Origin: Isoperla grammatica
Taxonomy: Eukaryota > Arthropoda > Insecta > Plecoptera > Perlodidae
Length of the DNA: 64,000 nucleotides
Assembly: GCA_945910005.1 (NCBI GenBank)
Contig: OX246743.1
Location: 41,843,461 to 41,907,460, forward strand
Direction: 5' to 3'
Of this stretch, positions 44,741-58,222 are shown in pieces. The first letter of the stretch is position 1. Each line of letters opens with the position of its first letter. The translations under genes were made by a program, and so were the position numbers. The notes beneath the pieces were generated by a model. That model saw only the letters and a list, made by a program, of their open reading frames with translations. It was not told the DNA's origin and searched no databases.

Positions 44741-45690
44741 TGTTAATGATGTATTTTGTACTAGCCTATGTAGAAAATTAACTGCGGCTCTTTTCTTAAT
44801 TGTTTAGAACAAAGCTGTTCGAATTTATTGTTTGAATTATGTGCTGAAAGAAGTTTGCTAATTGCATTGAAGTTATACTTTTATCCGGCACGTTCTAATT
44901 ATTTCTTTTAAAGCTTTTTTTTAAAGAACATTTCTCCGCGTATATACTAAATGCGAGCTGAAATAACTGGACAGTGTGCGGAGAACTTGGCTTGGGGCAA
45001 CTTACAGTCAAGTGCCGGTAACTCATTTATAGATTGTAATTGCTTTGTACTAAATTGCGTTCAAATTGTATGAATGGTTTCTTCTGCTTCCAGATATCAA
45101 GCACTCTTTTGTCGCCACATTTCTCGGGGAAGCATTTCAACATCTGGGCCAAACATCAAAGCGAAGTCGGAAATACTAAACAGAACTAAGAGCTAGTGCA
45201 CCACAACGCCAAGGAAGTCCTCATCCATTTCACATCTCGACAATAGTGTTGCTGAAGTGACCTCAAACACCCCTTGGAGAATAATTTCCCGACGGAAAGT
45301 AAAAAAAAAATCTCGACAGAAATGTTCGCGAAGGGTTTTTTACAACTTCGGTTTTCAACTGCGGCTCGTTTCTAGAAATATCGTCTCGTCGAGACGGATC
45401 CTAGGTAAATACATTCGAAATATACCGGAGGAAAATAAAGTTGGATCGTACGCGGATATGTATTTGCATTTCAGTTTTTCACCCGCAACGGATATGTAAT
45501 TCCATTTGTTACAGTCTATAAACAAAATCGTGTCGTTTTTATTTTTAGCGAGCGAAATGGGTGGTGAAAACATTTGGGTCATATCGACGACGCATTAGTG
45601 TACGAAATGCAACTGTTCAAGTGCACCGGTGTCATCACTTCAGTATTATGATAAAGAGTGTGTATAAATAAAACCCGAAGATATCCGAAC
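44741..45690. other. Region upstream of the Ras-family gene
   Basis: It probably includes the 5' leader and promoter. TATAAATA at 45663-45670 is only 21 nt before the ATG, too close for a usual TATA-driven start. No other element is distinct. Confidence 0.4.
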
Positions 45691-46133
45691 ATGAGCGACC
45701 TCGAACGAATCCGTCTCGTGATTCTCGGAGGGGCGGGGGTGGGCAAGAGTTGCATCGTCAAGCGGTTCCTCTTCAACACATTCACGGACAAGTATCGCTC
45801 GACCGTCGAGGACCTCTACAACCGCGAGTATGACCTTGGACCGGTGTCTCTCAAGGTCGATATCTTGGACACGGCCGGTGACCTTCAGTTTCCCGCGATG
45901 AGAAGGCTGTGCATCGCGACGGCGCACGCCTTCCTCCTCGTCTACGCGACCACGTCGGCGCCGTCCTTCCAGAGCGTCAAGAATTGTTTCGAGGAGGTCC
46001 GGGAACAGAGGGCCGACTTCCAGGATATTCCCATCGTCGTAGCCGGGAATAAGTTTGACCTTGCCAAGAGTCATCGTGAGGTGCAGATTGAGGACGTGTC
46101 CGAGTGGGTCTACTGTGAACTACCCAAGCTCAA
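45691..46133 (+). CDS. Ras-family GTPase exon 1: G1 to G4
   Basis: It encodes residues 1-147 with P-loop, switch I, switch II and NKFD. It is GC-rich compared with its surroundings (third positions mostly C or G), a sign of real coding sequence. The long antisense frame over it is a shadow. Confidence 0.93.
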
Positions 46134-49100
46134 GTAAGAACTAGAATCAATTACTATTAAATACAGTCAAATACATTTATTTACGTATCATTGCAGGGAA
46201 TCTGTCATTTTTACAATTACTTTGGTACTTTTTCAAATACTTTTTAATTTCTTAGATAAATTCTTAATACTAAACGAAGTTGTTCATGCACGCAAATAGG
46301 ACGAAAGTTTCGGGACCAGTCAAAAGGGGGTGTGTTGGAGGGATAAACAAGAAAACATCGCGAATATATAGCGAACCCTCAATATATTTTTAACTTTGAT
46401 AATATGTTTCTCGTTGTATTTGAGTGATTCAGATTAAACGGCTATAAAAAGTAAGAAATATGTTACACTAACTTATGATAATATGCAATATGAGTGGAGT
46501 AAGTCAGCAGACACTATGGAACAATCCAGAGATAAACTAATATCCAAACTAATGTTTGTGGCGGTTCATGTCATGTCAATATACTAAACTCAAACTAAAC
46601 TATTGTACTCAATAGTGATACTGCTATTTGCTGAGTAGACGAGTCACAAGTATCGGTCATTCATCGGTCACACAAGTATCGAACTTACTCGTATTTATGT
46701 CAGTAGTTTTCAAACTGTTAAACCACGAAGTGTATAATTAGTTATCTGTGGATCGACTCACTGTTTGTATAGTTTGTTGCATCGGACACGTGTACATGTT
46801 GTTGAGACGTGACTTCGGACGTGAAGCATTCTAACCTATATTCCATTACAGTTCGAGTGACCATCGCTGTTGCACTACCTTGTGTTAGTCCTAGGGTTAG
46901 TATTGGTCCAGGGGTGAGAGGTCCTTGAATGACCAACTATCTGTTAAGATTCAAAGGGCTCGGCCACCACCAGCCGCAGTGCGAGTTTTACCTTTTGATC
47001 ACGATTTTCGAACGTGAAAACGCTTTGAAGTAGAGAAATAGGATGTTATACATTTATTTTCTCTAATAAAAAGTATAGCATTTATTTACGGATGTTTTAA
47101 GGTAAGTTTCCATGGTAGAAATATGATTCGAAACATCATGTTGGGCATAACAAAGCGACGACACGGGATGTCCCCTCGAATCTACAACACTGAGTATTAA
47201 TAAAAATAGTGAACAATGCTTCAGGTGAAGCAATGTAAACCATTGTAGTTCCCACAGTGCGTACGTTGAGCGAGGGTGTTCATTTACATCCCCTTCCCTT
47301 CAAGAACGAGGTCATGCTACATCCCCCACTAAAGCAAAGACACTTCCCTCGACTACAACCCTGAGTATAAAAATAGTGAAGCAATGTAAACCATTGTAGT
47401 TCCCACAGTGCGTACGTTGAGCGAGGGTGTTCATTTACATCCCCTTCCCTTCAAGACGAGGTCATGCTACATCCCCCACTAAAGCAAGGACACTTCCTTC
47501 GACTACAACCCTGAGTATAAGAAAAGAGAAGCAATGTAAACCATTGTAGTTCCCACAGTGCGTACATTGAGGAAGGGTGTACATTTACTTCCCTTCAAGA
47601 ACGAGGTCATGCTACATCCCCCACTAAAGCAAGGACACTTCCCTCGACTACAACCCATGAGTATAAGAAAAGAGAAGCAATGTAAACCATTGTAGTTCCC
47701 ACAGTGCGTACATTGAGGGAGGGTGTACATTTACTTCCGGTTCCCTTCAAGAACGAGGTCATGCCACATCCCCCTCTTGAGACCGCCTCAAACGACAAGT
47801 GACGTCACTAGACGTTGAAAACAACCGCTTAATTACCTTATTCCCTCTATACGCAGATAAAGAGTTAGTAACACCCTGCGGCTTGGTGACCTCGATCTGT
47901 ACCCCCATCGTTTAACGCCGCCCTTTGTTGCGAGACTCGGATAAAATCATCTGCTTATCTGCGAAACTGGGTTATAAGCCCAACTTTAATCCGCGAACTA
48001 ACTTTATACGGGGACGCAACGAAGGCAATGTTGTGCAGGCATTTACTGACATGAGGGAGGAAGTGGGTCAGACTCATTGGGCGCTTGGGGGAAGATAATA
48101 TCACTGACAGTAATGGAAGATATCATTTATTTTTATTTCTATAAACAATGTTAATCTTCCTATTCAGTAGGCCTACGGACATTTGAAGGCTACCATAGGG
48201 CTAATTTTACAGCACTCAAGCTTATAAGGGAGAGTTTTTTTTGCAAATTGAATGTTGCCATTTATATGACATACATTCAATTTTAATTGTAATTTATAAC
48301 CATATATTTATTAGACTGTATAAGGTAGAGACTTTGTTATTTGTGTAATTTACCTTGTTTAACAGTAGGCTTATAATACGTTGGTATGATTTGTAAAGAT
48401 ATTCTTTTATTGGAACAGTTTCAAATTACTAAATAATGGATCTATAAAATACCATATTATCGATTCATGCGGCTTTCAATTTGCCATCATGACAGCATTG
48501 CGTCATCTAGTCATTCGAGATTTACTTTACATTACTTTAAGGTGAATCTACCCCCAATTTATTTTTATTTTTTAAATATGCATAAAGACAACAAATGGGT
48601 AAGTATAAGAAATACGCTCATTTGAGAACATCAAAACTAATTTTCAAGCCCATTTTGGAGGAGCCATATAGTATTTACTACGGGTTTTATGAAAAATACG
48701 GCTAACAACTACGTTTAAACCACAGAGGCGTTTGGTATGCGATTTTTTGTTTGCAACTTACCCTCACTATTGGCTATGTGGATTTAGTGTTTTCAAATAA
48801 GTGTCTTCAATATTTAGTTTACTACGATTTATTTTGTTCTCCGGTACGGAAATTGTATTTGTACCGGCGAGCAGAATAAATCGTAGTAAACCAAATATTG
48901 AAAATACTTGTTTGAAAACACTAAATCCACATAGCCAATAGTGAGGGTAAGGTGTAACACAAAAATCTCATACCAAACGCGTATGTGGTTTAAACGTAGT
49001 TGTTAGCCGTATTCGTCATAAAAACCCGTTGTAAATACCATACGGCTCCTCCAAAATGGGCTTGAAAATTAGTTTTGATCTTCTCAAATGAGAGTATTTA

Positions 49101-50522
49101 ATATACTAACTCCACATGTGTACTTTATGCATATTAAAAAAAAATATATATATGGTGGTAGATTCGCCTTAATTAAGTATAATTCTAATAACTTCTAAAA
49201 AAGAGAACATTGTTTCTGTCCCCTCCCCCCCCCCCCCCCCCCCCCCACGACTAAGTCTAGACCAGCCAACGTCTTCTATTGGCGTGACAAGCTAAACGAG
49301 ACTCCTCAATCTCCGGTAACACTGGCGTCTCCCTGTAATTCACTGCATGGGTCAATCTCTAAAACGCTTTTACATAATAACCATGGCTACATTTAATTAC
49401 ATACGTTGAAGGTAATTACTAATTATCTAGCCAAGTCTTGAAGATCCTCTTTATCAAGCCATGGTAAGGGCTGTTCCCTGGTGGTCGGATGTAATTGGCC
49501 GAAACTGATTGCTCTCACTATCGATCGTGACGTCAATTAGTAGACGAAGACATCCATCTCGTTCATAGCAATCTTTAACATACCCTCTCTCCTTCAATAT
49601 TTCCTTCAAATACATCATAAGATACATACGTTGACTATTTGATGTCTAACGACGTACTCGACAGCTTAGGTCATGTGACGTCTTCCGAATCAGACCAATT
49701 ATACATCGCAGGGGTCATCATAAAGGGAGGGAGGGGAGGAGAGCCAAGTAGGATGAGGAATCATAAGTGGGGCAGTGGGGGAAATAGCCGGGGTCTTCTT
49801 TTATCGCCTCTTACGACTGGCAGAGCTACCCTTGCTAAAAGAGAACAAAACATTATGTGGAGATGAGAGGTGAACAGTAGGCTAGGGTTGAATTGGAGAG
49901 ATGGTGCGAGGACCAGGATAGATCGAAATAATTGATTGGAAGAAAGTAAAGAAGAAAAAAACGAAAATTATGTGCTAATCTTGGCAGGCAGGTATACTGA
50001 TGTTATTTATGCCCAAGTCTAGACGGCAACACTTCCTTTCCCAACAACTGTGTTGAAAATGAGATAATTGACTTAAAGATATATCAAATAAATTTTAAAT
50101 TCGTCATTTGATAATGTATCTCAAGTATGTGAAGACTTGTTATATAATATGACCTTGCTCTCTTTGTCCGCAGGGTGAAGGTGATGGAATGCTCGGCCAA
50201 GGACGACTACAACGTCAAGGAGATCTTCCGCTGCTTCCTGACCTTGTCACGTATCCTCCCTGTGAACGGGGAGGATTCTGCCGGGGGGTTGAAGCGCCGC
50301 TCCTCCGCCTACGTGAGCGCGAGCTCCAAGGGCGCGCGGCGAGGGGGTTCCCCGCCTCGGGGCGCCGAGTCGTCGAGCCACCTGTCGAGCGGCGAGGGAA
50401 CCTCGTCGGGTGGCCTTGAGGTCGCCAAGGTCAAACCGCGCAGCAGGAGTCTCATACGAAGGTCGAGTAGGAAGGCGAAGCAACAGATGAGAGATGCCCA
50501 TGACGAGTGTAATGTTTCGTAG
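45691..50522 (+). CDS. Ras-family small GTPase related to Rhes/Dexras/Di-Ras, 2 exons
   Basis: Exon 1 is 45691-46133 and exon 2 is 50174-50522 (donor GTAAGA, acceptor CCGCAG). The split codon gives Lys148; the product has 263 residues. It is a GTP-binding switch expected on the inner face of membranes. The motifs are P-loop GGAGVGKS (13-20), Thr38 in switch I, DTAGD (60-64), NKFD (120-123) and CSAK (154-157). FPAMRRL after switch II is shared with Rhes and Dexras. Ala15 replaces Ras Gly12 and Asp64 replaces Ras Gln61, so intrinsic GTP hydrolysis may be slow. After residue 180 comes a long Ser/Gly/Arg-rich tail, a basic stretch (RSLIRRSSRKAKQ) and a final CNVS, a CaaX-type site for prenylation. 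An exon 1 start upstream of Met1 has no support. The exact orthology group is uncertain. Confidence 0.92.
46134..47164. other. GTPase intron, unannotated part
   Basis: AT-rich intron sequence with no recognised feature. Confidence 0.4.
47165..47775. repeat. Tandem repeat of about 150 bp, four copies, in the GTPase intron
   Basis: GAAGCAATGTAAACCATTGT starts at 47227, 47378, 47528 and 47674. Each copy continues with CCCACAGTGCGTAC, a CCCTTCAAGAACGAGGTCAT block and CATCCCCCACTAAAGCAA. The minus-strand frames here are repeat translations. Confidence 0.93.
47776..48540. other. GTPase intron, unannotated part
   Basis: Nothing recognised. TTAA at 48537-48540 is the left target site of the next element. 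Confidence 0.4.
48541..49168. mobile_element. Foldback element with TTAA target sites
   Basis: The ends GGTGAATCTACC and GGTAGATTCGCC (as its complement) lie directly inside TTAA on both sides (48537-48540, 49169-49172), as in piggyBac-type insertion. Arms of about 290 bases are inverted copies around a centre containing CCGGTAC...GTACCGG (near 48840-48866). Non-coding. Confidence 0.85.
49225..49246. repeat. 22-C homopolymer
   Basis: The longest homopolymer in the window, inside the GTPase intron next to the TTAA element. Confidence 0.97.
49640..49850. repeat. Degraded SINE-like element, GTCGCC core family
   Basis: TCTAACGACGTACTCGACAG, then after 120 bp TTTATCGCCTCTTACGACTG and GCAGAGCTACCCTTGC. 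It is the same order as at 26706-26830, but interrupted. Confidence 0.65.
50174..50522 (+). CDS. Ras-family GTPase exon 2: G5 and C-terminal tail
   Basis: It starts with G completing Lys148, then VKVMECSAK. The tail holds RRSSAYVSASS, a Ser/Gly linker, a basic cluster and CNVS before TAG. A GC-rich block as in exon 1. Confidence 0.92.
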
Positions 50523-51396
50523 ACGGGCCGATAGATGGTGCTGAACATGTTTTTTAGGGGAGCGTGTTTGAGAGAGTGTGCGGGGTAGAAAATGAACTTT
50601 TTTACTTGGTGATCTAGTTGGTTAAATAGTAGTATGCGAACGGTGTTTTTTTTTTGTGGGAAGTGGTGATTGGGCTGTGTTTTATAAAAAAATACATTAT
50701 TTTTAATCAGTGTTCATGGAGCATTAAACCCCAAACATAAATGTGCAAAACCTCTACCCTTGTTCTCTCCACTTAAATGTATAATCAACTACTATTATGT
50801 GTGTTATCTATACGTTTTCTTGCTGTTTGCTGTCGTAAAGTTTCTTCATATTTGTAAATACTAGTCGATGTTTCTAGTTTTCTATGGTTTCTGTTGCTGT
50901 TTTTCATTCAGAGTATTGTTGTGCTTTATTTTAGTGCAACTTTACATTTCAAGAATGTGGTCCAACATCTCGTCGTAAATTATTATAATTTCATTTTCAT
51001 TCTATAATTAAAATACTAATATAAAAATCACGCGAAAGCTTATATTGGTTGGAATTGTGTGAATAGCAGAAAAGCACGTTTTCATTTTTATCACGTGGCA
51101 AGGCGGTATCATTCTACATTAACGAAGCTATTTTATTTCGTGGACAAAGGAAATTGCCTTCATTTTTTTTAACTCGTTAAGTTTTTTTTCTTTTATTAAG
51201 AGGGTTAGCAATCTTTTAAATGGTAGGGTTGCAAATAACACTTACCGCCCTAGGCCCGTCGTCTTGCTAAACACATTAGGAAAGTAATTTTATCTTCTAG
51301 GTCGTTGATTAATATTGCTTTAATTTTAACTCTCATTTTACCCTGGAGCCTTTCATTACTATTTATATTAGTATTTACAACCTGGTTTTGCATTCA
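50523..51396. other. 3' flank of the GTPase gene
   Basis: It probably contains the 3' untranslated region. ATTAAA at 50733 is a possible weak polyadenylation signal. No further gene. Confidence 0.35.
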
Positions 51397-51427
51397 TGCC
51401 CGATGCAAACTTTGCATCGGGCATGAA
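51397..51427. repeat. Perfect 31-bp palindrome
   Basis: CATGCCCGATGCAAA and TTTGCATCGGGCATG pair perfectly over 15 bp around one C. Confidence 0.9.
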
Positions 51428-54400
51428 ATTGCAAACTACTCTATTAAAACCTGTTACATACGGTTTGTTAATTGACCGAACTCACATTTAATATAGTCTC
51501 AAGTAGGTCTTACAGTTTTCCATACAAGCACCTTTCGCGCTGTCTTATTTTGAAGCGGAGTTGGATGGGAAGTTTAAGTATGACCCGGAAGCTATTAGAT
51601 TTACAACTTTTAATTAACGACTATCATGTAATCTGATTACTTTATAACTCAGAATCTAGCTCAAACAACGATATACAAACAATGGATGTTCTTTAAATAT
51701 TACGGCATCGATACAAGTGGAAACATAATTAAAACAATTACTTTGAAAGAGTTGCGCTATAATGAGCTAAGTACTTTATATGTATTTGCTCTTTTTATTG
51801 GGATCTAATGAGAAAATCGTAACTTTTCTACTCTAGATAATTGAACTTGATTTAAGACGGACGCACTCAAGAGTAAAATGATCTAGAATAAAACGTGAAA
51901 TGAACGACTATTGTTGTAGATTGGAGTGGATCCGATTACATAAGAGTACGACGGACGAACAAACCTATGGAAATTATTGAAATTGAAATGTTAGACCAAA
52001 GGTAAAAATACTAAAAAACATTGAGATGCCTTGCACTTTGTATGTTCTGCACTTGATAAAACGTCTGCACATATTTTTATTTCATACACAATCAATTTCG
52101 TGACCAAACATCATTATTTCTCTTTTACCTGATTTTTGTAAACTCTATTTTCTAAAACACGAAGTTATCTAATCGTTGTTAAATCTCATTAATCTTAATG
52201 TTCGGTATTTTTAAATTCCAAAGAACTTATCTGTGATGGCGATGTGTAGTAATAGTCCCTCGCAGGTGTACCAAATCACCTGACGATATTGAATACCAAC
52301 ACCCGCATGTTTAAAACAAGAAACAATACGTGGCACATGCCCATGTTAGCTATTCACACTGTCTCATTCGCTCACACCTGCAAACGTTTCACAACAAAAG
52401 ACGGCACATTTTACGTCACAATCAATATGTTTATGAATGTATTGCTTTGTTCTATGCACAACGATTCCTGACGAAAAAGATTTATCAATTAGAAAGTTAT
52501 TTTAATGCCTTCATTTGATGTACTTAAATTAGAGGTTAGAGTTGCAGATAAAATCGAATTTGTAGAAACTTAAACCAGACAGATATTATCAGGGTCATAA
52601 AAAACAAAATATATACCAGATTCATTTATGATATGGTTATATCCTCGTATTTAATCCAAAAGTTAAGAATTTTGCATTTATGTTTTTCGTTATCTGTAGA
52701 CCTGTCTGGCGTACCATGCCACAATTTTGCATTTGAAAGTTGTTTCAAAGGTAAAAACTCCCGATCTGCTTTTTCAGACTCAAAAATGCCAACTGAGTGA
52801 TATTTCTTGATAGATTTTACTGTATTTCATACAAGCCTCGTACACAACAGTTCGCCTGGATCACACTATAGCAACTGGCAAACACCGTGTAGCCTACCCT
52901 ACTCTATGTAGTTACTGCCTAAATATATCACGCCGTGTCAAATGAGATTTCAAACTTGGTTAGGGTCTTATTAAGGGACGTTGTATTAGCTTACAACTTT
53001 ACCTTAATTGTATTTTCTCGATAACAAGATTTACTGAGCAATTTTCGTCGCCAATTTCAAGTTTAGCGTACTAAAGCATTTCACATCATTTCAACCCCAC
53101 GCTGAGAACTGCTGAACATTCATTTATTGGCATATATTGTAAAAGTTTCTTCGGGAGTTTTGTTGTATTAAAAGTTAAAACACAAGATAAAATTTACTCA
53201 TAAAACAATGTTTATCAAAGAATCAAACAATGGCTGTGAACAACTTTAACTATAGTTTAACTAAATTTACATTGTTGTACTTTTGCATAACATTTTATAG
53301 TCAATTTAATCGTTTTTTTTTTTTTTAGTTTTGAGCTTTGAACTACCTTTTACATTAAATGTTTGACTTATTAAATTTAAAGCCGAACAGTATTTCTCTG
53401 AAAGCGTAAGCAATTAAAATATCAACTTGATATTTTCATTTTGTCACTGGAACCCGTTAAATTGTCTAATAATTTACACAGTTTTTCTTTTTTTGCAAGG
53501 TTGTCCCGCACGTTTTTACGATCTTCATGGGAATTCGCATGAAATTTTAAAGAAAGCTAAATTACTGTGTATCGTGAAAGTTTAATACTGTTTCGGCTGT
53601 GACGTAATAACTCTCGACAGCTCTGCACTTTTGCGTTGCGGTTGAGCGGGACAAGCGGTGGGGGTAGGAGGGGGGGGGGGGGCGTAACACATGTTTGAAA
53701 CAGTTCAGTTATTAAACTGGACATTCACTGGGAACACTTCGTCTAAAATTGACGCCTAAAATTAGAACTCCGCTCTTTTCACCCTGTGGAATTTTGCGAT
53801 TTCTGTCCGTTAAAATAGGTAAATCACAACATTCCGTTTCTTATAATTGTTTATCTGTTTTAATAAATATTCCTATTTTTCAAATTAACTTATTTGATTG
53901 TGAATGGTGTGTTGCAACAATAGATCACAACAGTCAATTTGACAATGGACATACACAGTGAAACATTCACAAGGAAGAGCATTACATTACATTCTCTAGG
54001 GAAATACTGTTTTGACTATTTTGAAAGAATTTTAAAGCAATTGATTTTAACCGACCAAAATCTCGGGGGTTCCCAGGGTAGGTCTACATACAGCCTTAAT
54101 GCTAGCTTATAGGGTGGTATATTTTACACATAATTGGTATCGTTATTTACATATTATAACTATTTTGTTTTCGTAAGTTTGTTGTCCGGAGTAAAATTGT
54201 GAATCCCAAAAATCGTTTCCCTATTCCAACATATATCTTTAGCTTCTTGTGTGTCTAATATACTGTTATTGAATTAAATTTTCTTGATAGCTTGGCATAA
54301 ATTGTATGTATATAAATATGTTATATTTAAGCTCAAACATACGAACTTACACCAAAGCGCTGCATAGTGAATTGAAGTTAAGTGTACCCTAACTATATCC

Positions 54401-57400
54401 AACACCTCGTACTAGCGAGGACTGTCCGACATATCTATAGTCACATACATCTCAACTTGTTATCTAACTGAAGTGAGTGACCAAATAACGAATGTGAGCA
54501 CAAGTATTCCTATACACAATATCTACAACCAGCCCAGATCACCATTGTCCTAATCAAGAATGTTTACTATGTTGATGTAGTAATGATGTAGCCTATAATG
54601 TTTCAAATCTATCTCGTTGTGAGATAGTTGACATATTCGGTGGTTGAGCTTTAAGGGGATCCCTTTTGTTCGGTGGGACCATGTCATATTATCCTGCAGT
54701 GTCCGCCATCTTTCGTCCTGGATTAAGGAGGTGCTGTCTTCTGTGGATTCTAAAAGATTTTTAAAAAAGTGTGATAAACATCGAATACAAAAAAATTATA
54801 ATTGTTTGGATTCTCAAAGTTAAAGTTGAGAAACTTTAAGAATGAAATGCGTTAATGAAAATCAGTTTGTTTCAGTTGTTCAGTTTGTTGTTTCATGGAG
54901 TTGAGGGGGGTCGGGTAGCAGTGGTGGGGATAAGGAGGGGGCCGTCATTCTTTCAGTTTCTCAACTATATCATCATTCAAAAAAATGCTTTACAACATTA
55001 AAGCTACACGCCCGAAATCTGTAATTATATACATCACAAAAAATTATCATGATATTAAACAGGTAATTGATTGTCCAAAATTGTATTTCGTTCCACATTC
55101 AGACTCAAAATAAATGGGTTCCAATTTATTTGACAAAATACTGACAGAGTAAATGTTTTTGGAAATGTCGCCTCCTTGTTTTTGGACTGAAGAGTGGCGG
55201 GTATAACTTGTCTGTCGACAATATCAATAAGTAGAGCCCTTTAGTGAGGTGTACATATGAACCAACCAATATATATCTGTCGTCTGCTTCTATGCTAGCT
55301 AGACCATAACTCACAATATAAGCTACAACTCGATGGTTTCTTTTCTCCTCGCTAACCTTCTATATGGAGAGAAGAAATACTGACAATTTCAAATTTATAT
55401 CTCGTGGTAAACTGACGAAAACAAATAATGTAATTTAAGACCATTTTGAAGACTCAAATCTTAAAATGTCTCATAATGTTTATTAATTTGTTTACTTTTT
55501 GTTGGTACAGATGATTAGCTCTAAAATTTCTTGCATAAACATCAGGCAAACAAACTTTATTTTATTAGGAATTATTACATATGTTGATTGATTTGATGTA
55601 TAGTAGTTCCGAATGAGAATCATTATTAACTCAAGAGCTTTTAAAATAGACAAATGGCAATATCATGAAATCCAAAAATGGATTAGATTTCGCTAACTAT
55701 ACACCTAGTCACAACTTTATTTAATCTGCACACTGACATTTAAATATAGTGTTAAACTAATACTAAATAGTTGTTTCTTATTCAAATCTTCTTCTTCTTC
55801 TCTATCAGACTAAAAAGTGACAAATGTTTGTGTCCGTATACTGAAAATGTTTTGTAAATGTAATAAGTATATTTTAAATTATTGTTATGTATAAAAGTGA
55901 CAGCGTACACCAATATCTACTGTTTCACATGTATCGTTATTTCATAGCTATAATATGTTTGTGTGACTTGTTATAATGTTATTTGATAGAGCATTGCTTT
56001 CCTAATTTAATTAATGTACTGTTTCACGATTTATTGTAAATAAGAACCAAGAACTATACATTATATGAAGGCTTATTGTAGATTTAGTATGTATTATAAT
56101 TAACTGTATTCCCACTTGACCACGTCAACGCATTGATAGTGGTAAAATATTTTATGACTTGATATTTAAATTATAAATCTGCGTCTATCAGCTTCAAATG
56201 CAAACTACTGTATATGTTTTATGAACGTTTGATGTCCACAAGATTACACGAATCGCTGGTTGTTTTAATGTTATTAAGTTGAAACGTGTTTAAAATATTA
56301 AGTTACTCATTTAAAAGCGCCAATAACGTTATATATTTAATAACGTTAAAAGGATGTCGAAACAAGTTGTAAATAGTGACGGGTAAATTTGTAAATAAGT
56401 TTTTTAATATAAAAACGAAATAATAAACGTCCGCTAGAGAAAGTAGTTGCCGTATTTTTTGGGCACTTGGAATGGAACTGAGGTATGTATGAATTTGAGC
56501 AAGGGACATATTTGGGTAATTGTCTTGTATGGCACAAGCACATATAATTAACTTTGTACAAAGTAAAGTGAAGTTATGGTTAGTTCCGTCTTTTTTTAAT
56601 GGCTTGTATTGGACATAAACTAAATTTTGGAAATTAAAATTGAAGTAATAATGACCGAATCTAAGGACGGATATCCATTTGTATAAAACTGATTTCTAAA
56701 AAATTCTCAATTAAAAAAAATATTTTTCTTGTATTGATATATTTAGCGATGAAAGTTAATAGGTTATAAATACAGTGAAATCATCAAAATATATTTTATT
56801 AGATTGAATTGAATTAAATTACTTTGTAAATTTACTTCAATAGCTGTTATTGAATTTTGTTACCTCAACTATTTTACGTCCAATTACTTTGCTTCTCGTT
56901 TACTTACACAAAGTTGACTCAAAGATGGTTGTGTGTCTTACAATACAGTCACCAACATTTGTGCTATCTCCTATCTGTATTATCTTGGTTACCACACATT
57001 TTCCTCGTCAGTATTCTGTACACTTATCTCTGGTCGAACACAGTCGTTTTATCAAAGTATTTTACGTCGTCTTCAACTATTATACGTTGTTTCAGAAGTC
57101 GTCGTTAATAAAAAATAATTGACAGCCCCCTCCCCGACATCATCCCCCCCCCCCCCCCCCTCCTCTCCCTTTCCACCCCACCCCAACCTTCGCTTCTTGT
57201 CGTTAGGGCAACGGTTGTCGCGCCTAAAGGCATTGAATAATGAGATATCCGGAAGATTGTGCTTGAAATCAAGAGTATTGGGAATATAAGTAAGTAAGAT
57301 GGCTGAAAATTGGAAGCTGACATTTTGATGGCTTCACAATAATTTTGAGTCAGAGTTCTCCATCACGCTAACAGGTAGCGACATCATATTTTTCAGAGAT

Positions 57401-58222
57401 ATCAATCGCCAACGGTTATAGATTTCTTTCAAAGGAATTGAAAAAGCATCCGTTCAATTTGTGACACCTCGTATATTTATATTTCTAGAAATAAACTCTC
57501 TTCGAAAAATACTCGGACGTTGACTCAAAAACTACCGAGTTGATAACTTATTAAGATGTCTAATTACGTGTTCGATTCACTGTCAGGTATCTCGGAAATG
57601 TCTCCCCCCTCAAACCCCCCCCTCCTCCCTTCCTTGTATCCCATGTAATATAGACATAAGCAAAAACATTTACCATGTCACCATTCAAGCTCAATATACC
57701 AACAATTCTTCGTCAATTCGAAGACACCATTTATCTCTAAGGTATTGTTTGTTTTTGTCCAACAATACTAGTGTAATATATTTATAGAAATCTGTTTGTA
57801 GTAAATCGCATGAATCACCCGTATCCTGGCTTTACTTGTAACGGAATCATACTATATAACTTATTATCCTGTTTTCTCGTTGCATGTAACAGTGCCAAAC
57901 AAACAAACTCTCTGTTAAAATACAATAGTTGTAAGAATACAACAACGTATTCTCAGTATTAAGTGTAAAAACGAATTAGGTGTTCTATCTTAACAATATT
58001 TCCGATATGTTTTCTCAATACTAAGCTATTATGTATGTTGAAAGTAAAACAAACTTGTTGGAGAAATACTGTCACTTTTTCTCTTGTTCTTCGTTGTAGC
58101 AATCTCTGGTTTGTATTGTGTCGTATACATGGTTTGTAATAACGTGAAGAAGGCATGACGTCATAAAGTGATATAGTCACATGAATTCGTCAATACAAGA
58201 ACTCACGTTTAGTATACACCAC
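51428..58222. other. Intergenic AT-rich region
   Basis: Only short frames (60-90 codons) without family motifs occur. Homopolymers lie at 53670-53682 (G) and 57144-57160 (C). The short frames at 56850-57122 overlap in three phases, so they are not convincing. I see no RNA gene. Confidence 0.45.

Noticed and set aside
45663..45670. TATA box for the GTPase gene
   Set aside because: Only 21 nt before the ATG, so transcription would start at or after the start codon.
45646..46074. 142-codon frame antisense to the GTPase
   Set aside because: A shadow of the GC-rich coding exon, with no independent motif.
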